A DNA stretch of 64,000 nucleotides. Origin: Epichloe hybrida (Eukaryota > Ascomycota > Sordariomycetes > Hypocreales > Clavicipitaceae). Positions 34,103 to 44,508 of the stretch are shown piece by piece (position 1 is the first letter of the stretch; each line of letters opens with the position of its first letter). Position numbers and translations under genes: made by a program. Below the pieces are notes generated by a model. It saw only the letters and a list, made by a program, of their open reading frames with translations, did no database searches and had not been told where the DNA came from. The DNA is taken from NCBI GenBank assembly GCA_019022495.1, contig JAFEKR010000059.1:62001-126000 (forward strand), written 5' to 3'.

Positions 34103-35670
34103 ATGGCAGCTACTGCTGTTTTTACCCAACCTTATTTGGCCAAAGAGACCAGGGCCCCATGCTCTTGCCATTCGGATGACCACATCTACCCCGTGCATCT
34201 GCTCGATGGCGCCAAGTATCAGCAATGTATCCTGACAATGTTTATAAGATTCAACGACATACTGGATCCTGGAAAGATAAGAAAATCAATAACCCAGCTG
34301 CTCAGCATCGGAGACTGGCGCAAACTAGGCGGCCGGTTTAGAACAAAGGCAAGTCAAACTCACAAGTTCACAACCCGCGACTTGTTATCAAAAGGGAACC
34401 CTGCGTTACTAACACGCGCGTGCAGGGCAACAGACTAGAAATACACGTTCCACAACGATTCACAGCAGCGCGGCCAGCCTTTCAATTCGCCCATGAAGAA
34501 TTTGATTCCAGCATCAGTGAGCACCCGTTGGGTCGGGACCTTCCTGATGCCCAGGGCGACGAGGTCTCGCTGAGTCCTCCCCTCGATCACCTCCGACGAT
34601 GCGGCCTCGGCCCAGGTTTTCCAACCGTCATGGCCGACTTGATAGATCGAGATGCTCCGCAGCTTTGTTTCAAAATCATCAGCTTCAACGACGCAACAGT
34701 CTTTGCGAATACCTTTTCTCATTGCACATGGGACATCTCGGGAGTAAAGGCGTTTATGGGGTCGCTCCAGCTAGTGCTCGATGGACGCGAGGATGACGTG
34801 CCACCTATGCTTGGGGCGTCGTCCGATATCCTGGCACACATAGCAGATCAACACAAAGGGGTTGCTCTGGGTGCCGAGCCGCTATTGCAAACGTCCGTCG
34901 AGGAAAAGGAGGGAGACGAGTCGCCGCCGCAGGATCCGCTACCGCTACTTGAAGAACGAATCATTCGTATTCCCTTGGCTACCCTCGAGCGATTACGTGG
35001 AGCGGTTGCCAAGGAAGATCCAATGGAAGACGAGGAAACGTTCATGAACTGCCAACCAGATGAGCTGCTCATGGCATTGACTGTGAAGCAAATTGCCAAA
35101 GCCCAGCTCAGGCCACGTCCGCTGAAGCTGTTGAACATTTACAACGCGCGACTGGTCATACCTCGCATCGCAAAGGCCAAGGGCGTCTACGGCCAAAATT
35201 TGGTCCTGCTGTCACCGCAGTTCCTACCTCAGGAGGTCGCCACAGGCTCGATGGCACAGATTATATATTCTCAGCGTGATTGCTTCGCACGATCTGCCGC
35301 GCCCGATAACGTAGCACGATCCCTTCAGGTTGTTCTCGGAGCAATCAAAGCAGACCTGGACATCACGGCGCTGCGGGATAATGGCGAAGCAGACCCGCTT
35401 CTGGTCAACAACCTGGTCCGGTTGTCAACCAATTTAGATGTTGATCTGAGTTCAGCCGTTGTAAGGCAAGGCAGGAGTTCACAGACCAGGACGAATGGGT
35501 TGGGGACTCCTGACTTTTGCTATCTTACTTTGCCGAACAACACATATGGAATGATGAGGGTTACTACTCTTGGTAGCTATAATGGTGATGGGTGCTGTAT
35601 GTTCGGGGAGCTTCCCAGCCGAGCCTGGGAGTTAATCTACGAAGCAGCACTGGAGGAGACGGAGGGCTAA
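34103..35670 (+). CDS. HxxxD acyltransferase 1 (trichothecene-3-O-acetyltransferase-like)
   Basis: Exons 34103-34348 and 34426-35670 give 496 aa. The intron (77 bp) has a GC donor (AAG|GCAAGT) and an AG acceptor; no GT donor works, and the join restores GGRFRTK-GNRLEIHVP, colinear with the paralogue downstream. The family is the fungal BAHD/transferase group (two-domain CoA-dependent O-acyltransferases). The catalytic motif is H181-CTW-D185 (HxxxD) in SHCTWDISGV; the usual Gly after Asp is replaced by Ile. The N-terminal DHIYPVHLLD block and the late DLSSAVVRQG block match the trichothecene-acetyltransferase-like branch, and the plant DFGWG motif is absent. It is divergent from the synthase, so probably co-regulated. 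Likely role: acylating, or releasing by transesterification, the polyketide; the acceptor is unknown. Confidence 0.9.
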
Positions 35671-36253
35671 TAATTTCAGTGGCGGTTCTAGTAATTAGGT
35701 AGATGTAACATGTAATGGGGCGCCGCGTCAGGATTGCAATTTACGTCGTTGTTGTGTAACTATGCGCCGCCATCATGTGACAAGCATATAATGCAGTCAT
35801 ACAATGCAGTTCGATCGGAACGTGAAATGGACGATGCTGTATATTTTGTTGAGCGGAAAAGTGTCGCCAGTCGTAGCCTTCGTCAGCTGTCCTTGTTCAT
35901 CAAGACCTTTGTATCGCGGCTGCATGATGAATACCCCGTTGCTATGTTTGCATACTTGGCAATATCTACTTGATTTCTATGAGTACTACTATGGGCGGCC
36001 AGAAACGGCTGCTCTTCCGTTTTGGGCTTTTATTAGGTCCTGCTGCAAAGTTATGTTGGACGGGAACGGACACAGAAACGAAAACGGCGACTGTGGAATT
36101 TGCCAATTCCATGGCGAAAGTTTCGACTCGACTCACGCCTCTTACATATAGTTTGCAGCGGCCGTCGTTCAAACCCGAATATGTCATGTCTCGAAAACAT
36201 GCAAACATTGCTGCCACCCATCTATCAACCAGCATTCACGCAACGCCATAAAC
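35671..36253. other. Spacer between the two acyltransferases
   Basis: 583 bp hold the 3' flank of acyltransferase 1 and the promoter of acyltransferase 2. The open frames here have no supporting features. No clear TATA box or repeat was found. Confidence 0.5.
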
Positions 36254-37847
36254 ATGAACTATGTTCGAGGGCAATTCTTCAAAAGAGCATCTCAGAAAAA
36301 AACTGGGGACTCGAAGGAGCCGTCGCCTTTGGAGCAGGACATCTACCCGGTCCATGTTCTCGATTCAATGCAGATATACCAGAAGATTGTGGGCACCGTC
36401 ATGCTTTTCAACGACGTACTCGACCCCGATGTGCTAAGTTCTTCCTTGTCCAAACTACTTGAACAAGGGGATTGGAAGAAGCTTGGCGGTCGGTTGAAAA
36501 GAAAGGTATGTCGACATGTTTCATCAACTTGGCCATGGTCACCGCGCTAATCGAGACCTGGACTGCCAAAAGCACGATGGTGGCTTGGAGATCCATGTAC
36601 CACGGGAATTTTCGCTGGCAGAACCTGCCATCGCCTTTACGCACAAGTCCTTGATGGAAATGAGTATCAAAAGCCATCCTGTCGCTAAGCAGCTGCCGAG
36701 GCGGATGGATGCGCCGTTCACGCAATCATTACCAGAGTCCAGCGATTTTCGTACTCTGCAAGTTCGTGACGGTTTTCCAACGTCACTGGACGCCATGATT
36801 GAATCTGGACAACCGCAGCTGTCCCTACATATCCATTCATTCAAGGACGCAACCGTAGTAGGTCTTGCTTGGCCACATACGTTGATGGACGGGGTGGCCC
36901 GGGCAAACTTGATGCGTAATTGGTCGTTAGTCGTGGCTGGTCAGGAGGACAAGATCGACCAAATTGTCGGCGCGCGGCGTGACGTCCTTGTTGAATTAAT
37001 GACAGACGTCAGCGACCCAGGTGAAGAAGACGTCTTCAATGAGACACAACAACAACTGAAGGGCTTCCAGCTGGCGCAATTTGCCTCTCAATGGGCATGG
37101 GAAAGGTTGGCGGGCTCCCCCAAACACTGGCGCGCCATGTACGTGCCTGCAGCAACTTACGACACACTGGTGGGCAAAGTCAAGAGCGAAGCCAACGAGA
37201 TGGGTCCACTATCCGACAGGAAAATGTTCATAGGTGAGGCTGACGCGATCGTCGCAGCCGTCGCGCAAAAAGTCGCCTTGGCGGAGCCAAAGCCACGGCC
37301 TTTGACCATCATGACTCTCTTCAACTGTCAATGTCGAATAGAGAAGTTGCGCCTCTGTGAAGGAATATTTGCTCAGAACATGATTCTGCTTGCTTACACT
37401 CTGCTTTCCGCTCACGAGGCCCGAGACACCGCGGCGGCCATCGCCATAAACCACAGGCAGCACATGATTCAGCAGACCACGCGGTCCCAAATCGTCCACT
37501 CCCTACGACGACTTTGCAATGAAGTAAAGGCGGGGAATCAGCTGCTGCCTTTACGCGGCCAAGCCAACTCCCTCATGTTGGCCGTGAATTCAATGATGAA
37601 GCTTGATCTCATCACTGGTATCAACTTTTCAGCGGCGGTCGTGCGGGAAGGGGACAATCAAAACGCGCGAAGTAATCCTCCCGGGACGATGGTCAACTTC
37701 TTTTTCAAAGAGGTGAATGAATCAATGCCATACCTCAACAGCTTCACTTGCCTTGGCAGAGACCACGCTGGCGGCGCTTGGTTTGTCGGGTACTTGTCGT
37801 CGTGGGTGTGGGATGCTCTCGAGCAAGACTTGCAAGCTTTGTCTTGA
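36254..37847 (+). CDS. HxxxD acyltransferase 2 (trichothecene-3-O-acetyltransferase-like)
   Basis: Exons 36254-36505 and 36573-37847 give 508 aa. The 67-bp intron is GT-AG (AAG|GTATGT ... AAAAG|CAC) and sits at the same protein position as in acyltransferase 1, after GGRLKRK. The catalytic motif is H186-TLM-D190-G in WPHTLMDGVA, fully canonical. DIYPVHVLD near the N-terminus and INFSAAVVREG near the C-terminus pair with the same blocks of acyltransferase 1, so the genes are tandem duplicates that have diverged considerably. They read in the same direction, 583 bp apart. As the copy with the standard HxxxDG motif, it is the more confident active enzyme. The acyl donor and acceptor are unknown; the neighbouring reduced polyketide is the natural candidate. 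Confidence 0.92.
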
Positions 37848-38082
37848 AGAATGGGAAGCTGTGAATGAAGTAGCAGCAAAAGTTGCCAAGTTCATGGAAC
37901 AAACTCGGATGTTGGGCAATTTAAGATCGACCCCATGACTAGTGGGATGTTTTACAAGACCCTTATGGCTGCCCGAATTTATCGGCATCATAGGCGCAGG
38001 GAAAGCTCGGTATCTGCCCGGGCTAACTATTATCCACTTCTGTTTTTTTTCTATCTAACTAATAATTTAATAATAATCTAAT

Positions 38083-39946
38083 TAACGATCTAATTGACGA
38101 TCTAATTGATGATTTAATTGATAATTTGACTGACTTTCTGACTGATTTGACTGACTTTCTGACTAATGATTTGATTGACGATTTGATTGACGATTTGACT
38201 AACGATTTGACTGACTTTCTGACTGATGATTTAATTGACGATTTGATTGACGATTTAACTAACGATTTGACTGACGATTTGACTGACGATTTAACTAATG
38301 ATTTGACTGACGATTTGACTGACGATTTAATTGACAATTTGATTGACGATTTGACTGACGATTTGACTGACTTTCTGACTGACGATTTGACTAACGATTT
38401 GACTAACGATCTAATTGACGATTTGACTGACGATTTGACTGACGATTTGACTAACGATTTGATTGACAATCTAATTGACGATTTGACTGACGATTTGACT
38501 GACGATTTGACTGACGATTTGACTAACGATTTGATTGACAATCTAATTGACGATTTGACTGACGATTTGACTAACTTTTCTGACTAATGATTTGATTGAC
38601 AATTTGATTGATGATTTAACTGACGATTTGACTGACTTTCTGACTAATGATTTGATTGACGATTTGACTGACGATTTGACTGACGATTTAATTGACGATT
38701 TGATTGACGATTTGACTGACGATTTGACTGACTTTCTGACTAACGATTTGACTGACGATTTGACTGACGATCTAATTGACAATTTGACTGACGATTTGAC
38801 TGACGATTTGACTAACGATTTGATTGACAATCTAATTGACAATTTGACTAACGATTTAACTAACTTTCTAACTAATAATTTGATTGACGATTTGATTGAC
38901 GATTTGATTGACGATTTGACTAACGATTTGACTAACGATTTGATTAACAATCTAATTGACGATTTGACTGACGATTTGACTGACTTTCTAACTGATGATT
39001 TGATTAACAATTTGATTAACGATTTAACTAACGATTTGACTAACTTTCTGACTGATAATTTGATTGACGATTTGACTAACGATTTGACTGACGATTTAAT
39101 TGACGATTTGATTGACGATTTGACTGACGATTTGACTGACTTTCTAACTAACGATTTGACTAACGATTTAACTAACGATCTAATTGACAATTTGACTAAC
39201 GATTTGACTGACGATTTGACTAACGATTTGATTGACAATCTAATTGACAATTTAACTAACGATTTGACTAACTTTCTAACTAATAATTTAATTAACGATT
39301 TGATTGACAATTTGACTAACGATTTGACTAACTTTCTAACTAATGATTTGATTGACGATTTGATTAACAATCTAATTGACGATTTGACTGACAATTTGAC
39401 TAACGATTTGACTAACGATTTGATTGACAATCTAATTGACGATTTGACTGACGATTTGACTGACAATTTGATTGACGATTTGATTGACAATTCGATTGAC
39501 GATTTGATTGACAATCTGATTGATAATCTGATTAATGATCTAATTAATGATTTGATTGACGATTTAATTAATGATCTAATTGATGATTTGACGATTTGAC
39601 GATTTGACTGACTTTCTGACTGATGATTTGATTGACGATTTGACTAATGATTTAACTGACGATTTGACTGACAATCTAATTGACGATTTGACTGACGATT
39701 TGACTAACGATTTGACTAACGATTTGACTAATGATTTAATTGACAATCTAATCAACAATTTAACTAACGATTTAACTAACGATTTAATTGACAATTTAAT
39801 TAATAATCTAATTGATGATTTGACTGACTTTCTGACCGATTTGACCGATTTGACTGATTTAACTGATTTGACCGATTTGACGATTTGACGATTTGACTGA
39901 CTTTCTGACTGACGATTTGACTGATAATCTGATTGACGATCTAATT
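38083..39946. repeat. 1.9-kb minisatellite, 12-bp period (GACGATTTGACT type)
   Basis: About 150 tandem 12-bp units related to GACGATTTGACT, with variants that differ almost only by C/T and G/A (GATTGAC, GACTAAC, AATTTG). Interspersed ACTTTCTGACTG-type variants keep the reading period. One frame on each strand is open for long stretches: Asp-Asp-Leu-Thr repeats on plus, Lys-Ser-Ser-Val repeats on minus. These frames follow from the unit lacking stops and are not treated as genes. The array begins about 235 bp after acyltransferase 2 and abuts a C-run and a repeat also found inverted at the window end. Confidence 0.95.
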
Positions 39947-39948
39947 GA

Positions 39949-40160
39949 CCCCCCCCCCCCTAGCTCAGGCGGTCAAGAGAGGCAGAAAAAAATTTCTCGA
40001 CTAGTTACCAAAGAGTATTTCGCGTCTAACTAATTAGAAGAGACGTCTCCATAGGATAACCTTATTTTAATAAAGGGAAAGCAGGAAGCTTTGCTCTACC
40101 CTCTTGCCTTCGCCTTGCTATGACGCAAATCTCAGGCAAAGCTCCGCTTTCCCTAATCAT
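39949..40160 (+). repeat. ~210-bp repeat, inverted partner at 63790-64000
   Basis: It begins with a C-run and CTAGCTCAGGCGGTCAAGAG and ends GCTCCGCTTTCCCTAATCATG. The same sequence, diverged mostly by C/T and G/A changes, occurs as its reverse complement at the end of the window. The second half is an imperfect palindrome (GGGAAAGC..GGAAGC ... GCTCCGCTTTCCC), which suggests the terminus of a foldback or DNA element. No family is assigned. Confidence 0.85.
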
Positions 40161-40271
40161 GTTTAAAGACGAGCCGCTGGCCAGCCATCTAAAATTGTTA
40201 GCAAAGTGGGGCGTAGCGGATTAACACTCGGAGTGCTTTGGCTGTGGTATGGCGGCCAAGACCGAGTAGGA

Positions 40272-40303
40272 AGAACCCGAACCTGAACCTGAACCTGAAC
40301 CTG
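40272..40303. repeat. GAACCT hexamer run
   Basis: About five GAACCT/GAACCC units in the upstream region of the cyclotransferase-like gene. It is a short microsatellite and unlike the fungal telomere unit TTAGGG. Confidence 0.85.
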
Positions 40304-40376
40304 CTAACCTTTGCCTTCTTCCTAACCACCACTTGTAATTTTGGCGCATTTACCATATCCTCTTCAATTTATAAAC

Positions 40377-40964
40377 ATGTGTAGCTCTTTTAATCAAACT
40401 CAAACTCAAGCGCCCGCGCCCCCTCCACCAGCCCCGCCGCTGCCTCCGTCTCTCTCCAACAGCATGCACACCAAGAAGACCTCCAAGTTCGTGAGGCTAA
40501 AAACGATGAGCGCGCCACCTGGCTGGTTCTATCAGTCGCCAAATCCTCCTCAACATGTCGACCTCTTCGAACCTCGAACTGGCCCATACTTTTTTTACGG
40601 CACACTTATGGACCCCAAAATGCTTGCGGAGGTCCTGGAGTTAGACCACGAGCCGATATTACGACCAGCAAATGTAGTCAGTTATACGTGCAAACTTTGG
40701 GGACAGTATCCTGCTATTGTTGATGGAGAAATGGACGCTACTGTTAGCGGCGCTGCATACAATGTCGAAAGTGTCGAGGATGCTAGGAAGCTTGCTGCTT
40801 ACGAAACTAAGAACTATCAAACGAAGGCGTGCAAGATTAATTATACGGATAGGAAACAACCCGAAACGCAGCATGGTCAGCTTTTTATGTTCGCAGGGAA
40901 TCCGAGCGATCTGGAAGCTGGTACTTTTGACTTATCGGTGTGGCTGAGACGAGTTGGAAGATGA
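40377..40964 (+). CDS. Gamma-glutamylcyclotransferase-like (AIG2 family) protein
   Basis: Single exon, 195 aa from ATG 40377; ATG 40506 (MSAPPGW) is an alternative that would drop a Pro/Gln-rich, low-complexity leader. The core starts PYFFYGTLMDP (YGTLM at 74-78), the glycine-bearing substrate loop of the GGCT-like fold. Glu143 in AAYETKNY matches the catalytic Glu position of the family. It ends shortly after LSVWLRRVGR, so the fold is complete at about 140 residues. Members cleave gamma-glutamyl amines or peptides to 5-oxoproline; the substrate of fungal AIG2-like proteins is mostly undefined. It lies between the minisatellite and an LTR fragment and has no evident link to the polyketide genes. 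Confidence 0.85.
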   Translation: MCSSFNQTQTQAPAPPPPAPPLPPSLSNSMHTKKTSKFVRLKTMSAPPGWFYQSPNPPQHVDLFEPRTGPYFFYGTLMDPKMLAEVLELDHEPILRPANVVSYTCKLWGQYPAIVDGEMDATVSGAAYNVESVEDARKLAAYETKNYQTKACKINYTDRKQPETQHGQLFMFAGNPSDLEAGTFDLSVWLRRVGR

Positions 40965-41502
40965 ATGAGGGATTCTTGCACGCGAAACGCCTATAATGTC
41001 CTATATCACTACGAGTGCCTACTATAGACACATGTTCGCCGCAGCTCAACCGCCTCGAGCAGGGGAGACAGTTGCGCGTGATCAATAATCAGACACTAAG
41101 CGTCGTGGCGTAACGGTGGCGGATTGTCCTTATAGATCCCGCAAATCGCCCATAATGATTGTTAGAATTGCGATTATTCGCCTATTCTTTTTCCTGTGGC
41201 GTAACGGTTAGGCGGACCGGAACACACAACGTAAGTCTGGTATGGAGAGTCGTCTTTCCTCAGGTGCTTCCCGAATTCATTAGACGTGATATAGCAATCT
41301 TTTACGGATATGGGAGCCTGCTATCCGTTGTGTCTGCCCTTTAAGTAGTCGCACAATTGTCTCTAAAAGCGCTCTTTGTATTTTATTAAGTCATACTAAG
41401 TCTATTCCATAGATTTATAATATTAGAATTTACTAAGAAATACACTAGAATTCTCCCTAAAGGGGGTATATAGAATATAACTATCTCTAATTAATTACAA
41501 AA
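40965..41502. other. Intergenic, GC-normal then AT-rich
   Basis: No gene was found. The first ~380 bp have gene-island composition and two GTGGCGTAACGGT motifs (about 41105 and 41198). Beyond 41345 the sequence becomes AT-rich toward the LTR, as if RIP had leaked from it. Confidence 0.5.
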
Positions 41503-41767
41503 TGTTATAACTAGTGGGAGAGAGATAAACAAAGTGAAGGCTAAGACTCTTATTTATAGCTAGGGAGCTACTACTTAAGGGTAAGTATATAAAGGTCTTA
41601 AACTCTAATCTCTTATATTCTTTATAAGTAATTCTTATTTAAATACCTTACTATATACATATAGCTATTTAGTAGCTACTTAGTTATCCGCGTAACCTAA
41701 GGCTTATCTAAGGGCTTTATTATGTGACCGTCCTGTCCATGGCTCCCTCGCCTCCGTGCTCCTGACA
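41503..41767 (-). mobile_element. LTR copy, inverse of 6785-7052
   Basis: 265 bp reading, on the minus strand, from TGTCAGGAGCACGGAGG to a decayed end (TGTTATAACTAGTG on plus for TGTCACGACTGTG). It matches the solo LTR at 6785 along its length, including GGACGGTCACATAAT on the minus strand. No matching target duplication is visible (CAAAA left, TTAGG right), so it may be truncated or recombined. Confidence 0.85.
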
Positions 41768-41770
41768 TTA

Positions 41771-42155
41771 GGCCCGTGTATAGTACTTCTGCCTGGGCTC
41801 CGGGAGGATACGCCGATACCATATCCAAGGAGGGATGACCTCTGGTCCTGTGTACGGTACTTCGGCCTGGGCTCCGGAAGCTGACGCTAGTGCCTTGTTA
41901 GCCGAAGTCAACGCGGAACAACGCCCAAGCAGTAGCTCTGCACCAGAACGACAAGGCCGGAAGGAAGTTGAGGCAAAAGTCAAGGTGATACCCCATACCT
42001 TCCATCCTACCAAGAAGCCTGAGGTTGAGTTTGAATGGAATGGGCACTTGCACGTGTCTAACAAAGAAGACTAGGTGCAAACGACGCGCAAGGGACGAAC
42101 GGTATGGATTTATCAGGGCAAGAAGACAACTTATTGGACCAAGAAACTTGGATGA
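41771..42155 (+). pseudogene. Gene fragment abutting the LTR, in-frame TAG
   Basis: From ATG 41835 a frame runs 79 codons (GPVYGTSAWAPEADAS ... WNGHLHVSNKED) to TAG at 42072. The same frame then continues without a stop for 26 codons (VQTTRKGRTVWIYQGKK...) to TGA at 42153-42155. The TAG could be a RIP-changed CAG or TGG from the adjacent LTR, or could be bypassed by an unseen intron. A frame-shifted earlier copy of the PVYSTSAWAP segment begins at 41771, four bases after the LTR, suggesting that a longer, internally repeated protein was cut by the insertion. I do not recognise the family. It may instead be a short real gene ending at 42074. Confidence 0.45.
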
Positions 42156-42247
42156 ACTGCAGTTCTATTAAACCACAATCTTAGTGCCTGACCATGTTGG
42201 GACAGTGAGGTATATAAACAGTCTGGAACTATCGTAGTATCACTTCA

Positions 42248-43863
42248 TTAACTTTCTATAGCCAAACACGACGATTCAGCTGTGAACCAAAACTGTACAA
42301 AGCCCTTTAGTGGCTGGCACTTCCAACCTTCGCCGGCTTGTTTGTCTTCTAAGTGATGCTGGAACTTCACTCGTACCGCATAGAGCAATCTATTCCAGCG
42401 CGACGGATATGACTCAGTTTTGAATCGAAACACGCATGGATGTTCGACTCTTATGGCTAAGTCTACATACCAGCGGCATTGTCCGACGGTTCGGCACCCA
42501 CCATTCTGGTACTGAAACATTATACCTTTACAAAATCCAGTTTCCCGGTCGTTAAAGGTCAATGTAAATGAGACACTGTCCAGAGATGCCCAAGAGAAAT
42601 ACGGCTCGTCACCAAGAGGATTAGGACTGGATCTTTCTAGTGGGAATGGTTTGGGAGGTTCAGCCTGGCAGGTAGGTCCGCAGTATGCACCGAAGAATGT
42701 GACTGGGGATCCCTCTCGTGGCTCGCTGTAGACCATGGTCACAGGCGCAGACTTTCCCAGACACAGATCCTTGAATTCACCTGCAATGTGCCGCCCAATA
42801 ATGATATCGCCGACGTGTCTTGTCCTCACAAGGATGTTCATATCTGACCAACGTCCTTTACGGACGCCAAGAACAAGCAGCCGATCGCTCTTGGGGATAG
42901 GCAAGTAGATCCAAACAATACTTCGCTGGCGTCTTTTGGTGAAACGTTCGTACGTAGTCATAGCAGACGATTCTTCCGAGTGGACGTGAATGCCAAAGAG
43001 CTGGCCTGTTGAAAAAAAAAAGGTTATGCCTCTTACTCTGTCTGCTTCAACAGCATGAAAGTGTTGCCAGGATGAAAGACTTGTGCCATAAGCTTTACAA
43101 GAGGATAGATCAGGTGGTGCGGGCGTGTTCCATATTGGGAGTGCTGGTCGTGCATATGGCAGTTTGAGACGCAGCAGACCATCCTTAGAGAAGAAGGCAT
43201 GAGTACGTGTTTTTCATCTAGTAAGATACCATGAATTCTTACCTTGACTTGCGCTTCGATTCCCTCGATAAGCGATGCGTGCTGGATGACTGACCTATAA
43301 GAATTGCTGCATTCTCCTGAATAGGTAGGTGTATGAAAGAGGCGTTCCACTCTGCTAATCCCGTCGAAGTCAATCGTTAATCTTATTATCGGGGGCGGCG
43401 TTGGAGATGTGATGCATTCCAATTCACCACCACGTTTCCATGAGAGGACTTGACTTAATTGAACGGCAAGGAGTGGTTCTAGAGTTGCTCTTGTCACGTA
43501 GGAAGCCGACTGGATCGCCGAAATACACCTCCAAAATAATGAATGCCTAGAGTAGGCTTGAATTATTTCAACTAGCTCGCGCGGCATGCGACACATTCCA
43601 GGCAAACCGCAAATCTCGGCCGTTCTCTTCAGTGTGCCCGAGGCGAGTTGCTGGCGAGATAGGTAGAGAGGTTGCGCCCCACGCCAAGGTGTTCTCCACG
43701 CAGAGCGCACCCAGAGCCGACGTAAGGCATCCGTATCTTGAACAAGGCACTCCTTAATAAAGATTGAGTAACAGTCGAAGTGAATTGGAACAAACTCTGG
43801 TGACTTAGCGCACTTCTCGCAGTTTGGGTAGCGACATAAGCGAAAGCCATCAACGCCCGCCAT
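42248..43863 (-). CDS. Two-exon 518-aa protein, uncharacterised fungal family
   Basis: Exons 43863-43243 and 43183-42248 join in phase (1557 nt including stop) across a 59-bp intron (AAG|GTAAGA ... CTAAG|GAT). The N-terminus has a Cys-rich patch (CRYPNCEKC) followed by VPIHFDCYSIF and AWRTPWRGAQPLYLS; exon 2 carries LPIWNTPAPPDLS, GITFFFSTGQLFGIHVH and later FFGAYCGPTC. This layout recalls a large family of uncharacterised proteins in filamentous ascomycetes, often with a nearby F-box-like or zinc-like N-terminus; that recollection is from memory, not a search. A 10-T run within exon 2 (around 43012-43021) is in frame and encodes Phe residues. No enzymatic motif is seen. Function is unknown. 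Confidence 0.75.
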
Positions 43864-44269
43864 GAAGTGGCTCGGCTGTGGGAAAGCAAAAGGCCGGGTG
43901 CGGCCACTAAAAGATGCCGAATCATGGTTGCCAAAGACTGCATCGCGATGTTAATAAAGTACGCCTCGACGGAGAAAGTGCACGGAGAGGGGATGAGGGG
44001 GGGGGGGGGGATATCATACTTGCTATCACCCTTTCATGTCTGAATATCATATCTGTGCAGATTCCACATTGCGAAATAAGTCCAAGGTGCCTGCAATCAT
44101 GTTTGGCCATTATTCGAGTCGCGTTAATGTTATAGGTAAATTGTCGAACTGTTAATCTAATCTATTGCTTTGGTTCGGCCGTACACTTTTCCGGGCCGAG
44201 AGAGCAAGGAAAAAGTCAACCAATCAAGGGCCTGATCCACGAGCCGATGCAAACTTTGCACTACATGTA
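43864..44269. other. Upstream region of the 518-aa gene
   Basis: Gene-island composition without a supported gene. It contains a long uninterrupted G-run at about 43998-44010. The right edge is the TA target of the MITE. Confidence 0.5.
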
Positions 44270-44508
44270 TCTCCTTAGGCGTCCTAAGCCTTGTGGATCC
44301 GTGGGGCCCCCACTACCCCCCTGCCATAAGGTTAGTGACCGCGTAAGTACGCGAAAGTATAGTGTAGTGCTTTATATAGGCAAAATTAGTAGTATATTTA
44401 GTATTAGCCTATTTATATATAAGCAAATGTATCTCTCATTTACTTCTGTCTAATTGGATACAGACCCTAGCTGACGTGACTCCACAAGGCTTAGGACGCC
44501 TAAGGAGA
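44270..44508. mobile_element. 239-bp MITE, 28-bp perfect TIRs, TA target
   Basis: The first 28 bases (TCTCCTTAGGCG...) and the last 28 (...CGCCTAAGGAGA) are exact inverted complements. TA flanks both sides (44268-44269 and 44509-44510). Size, TIRs and TA duplication fit a Tc1/mariner-derived MITE. It has no coding capacity. It marks the transition from gene island to retrotransposon tract and shows no obvious decay, so it may be recent. Confidence 0.9.

Noticed and set aside
38059..39888. Long open frames on both strands of the minisatellite (up to 335 codons)
   Set aside because: They arise because the 12-bp unit lacks stops in one frame per strand; product would be pure DDLT or KSSV repeat, with no start context.
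40272..40303. Telomere-like hexamer
   Set aside because: Unit is GAACCT, not TTAGGG, and only about five copies occur inside a gene upstream region.
41100..41230. tRNA-like sequence around the two GTGGCGTAACGGT motifs
   Set aside because: It resembles a D-arm, but no acceptor stem, anticodon arm or T-arm could be formed.
42962..43032. Second intron in the 518-aa gene at the poly-T run
   Set aside because: After the first intron the frame reads straight through the 10-T run (GITFFFSTGQLFG); no splice is needed.
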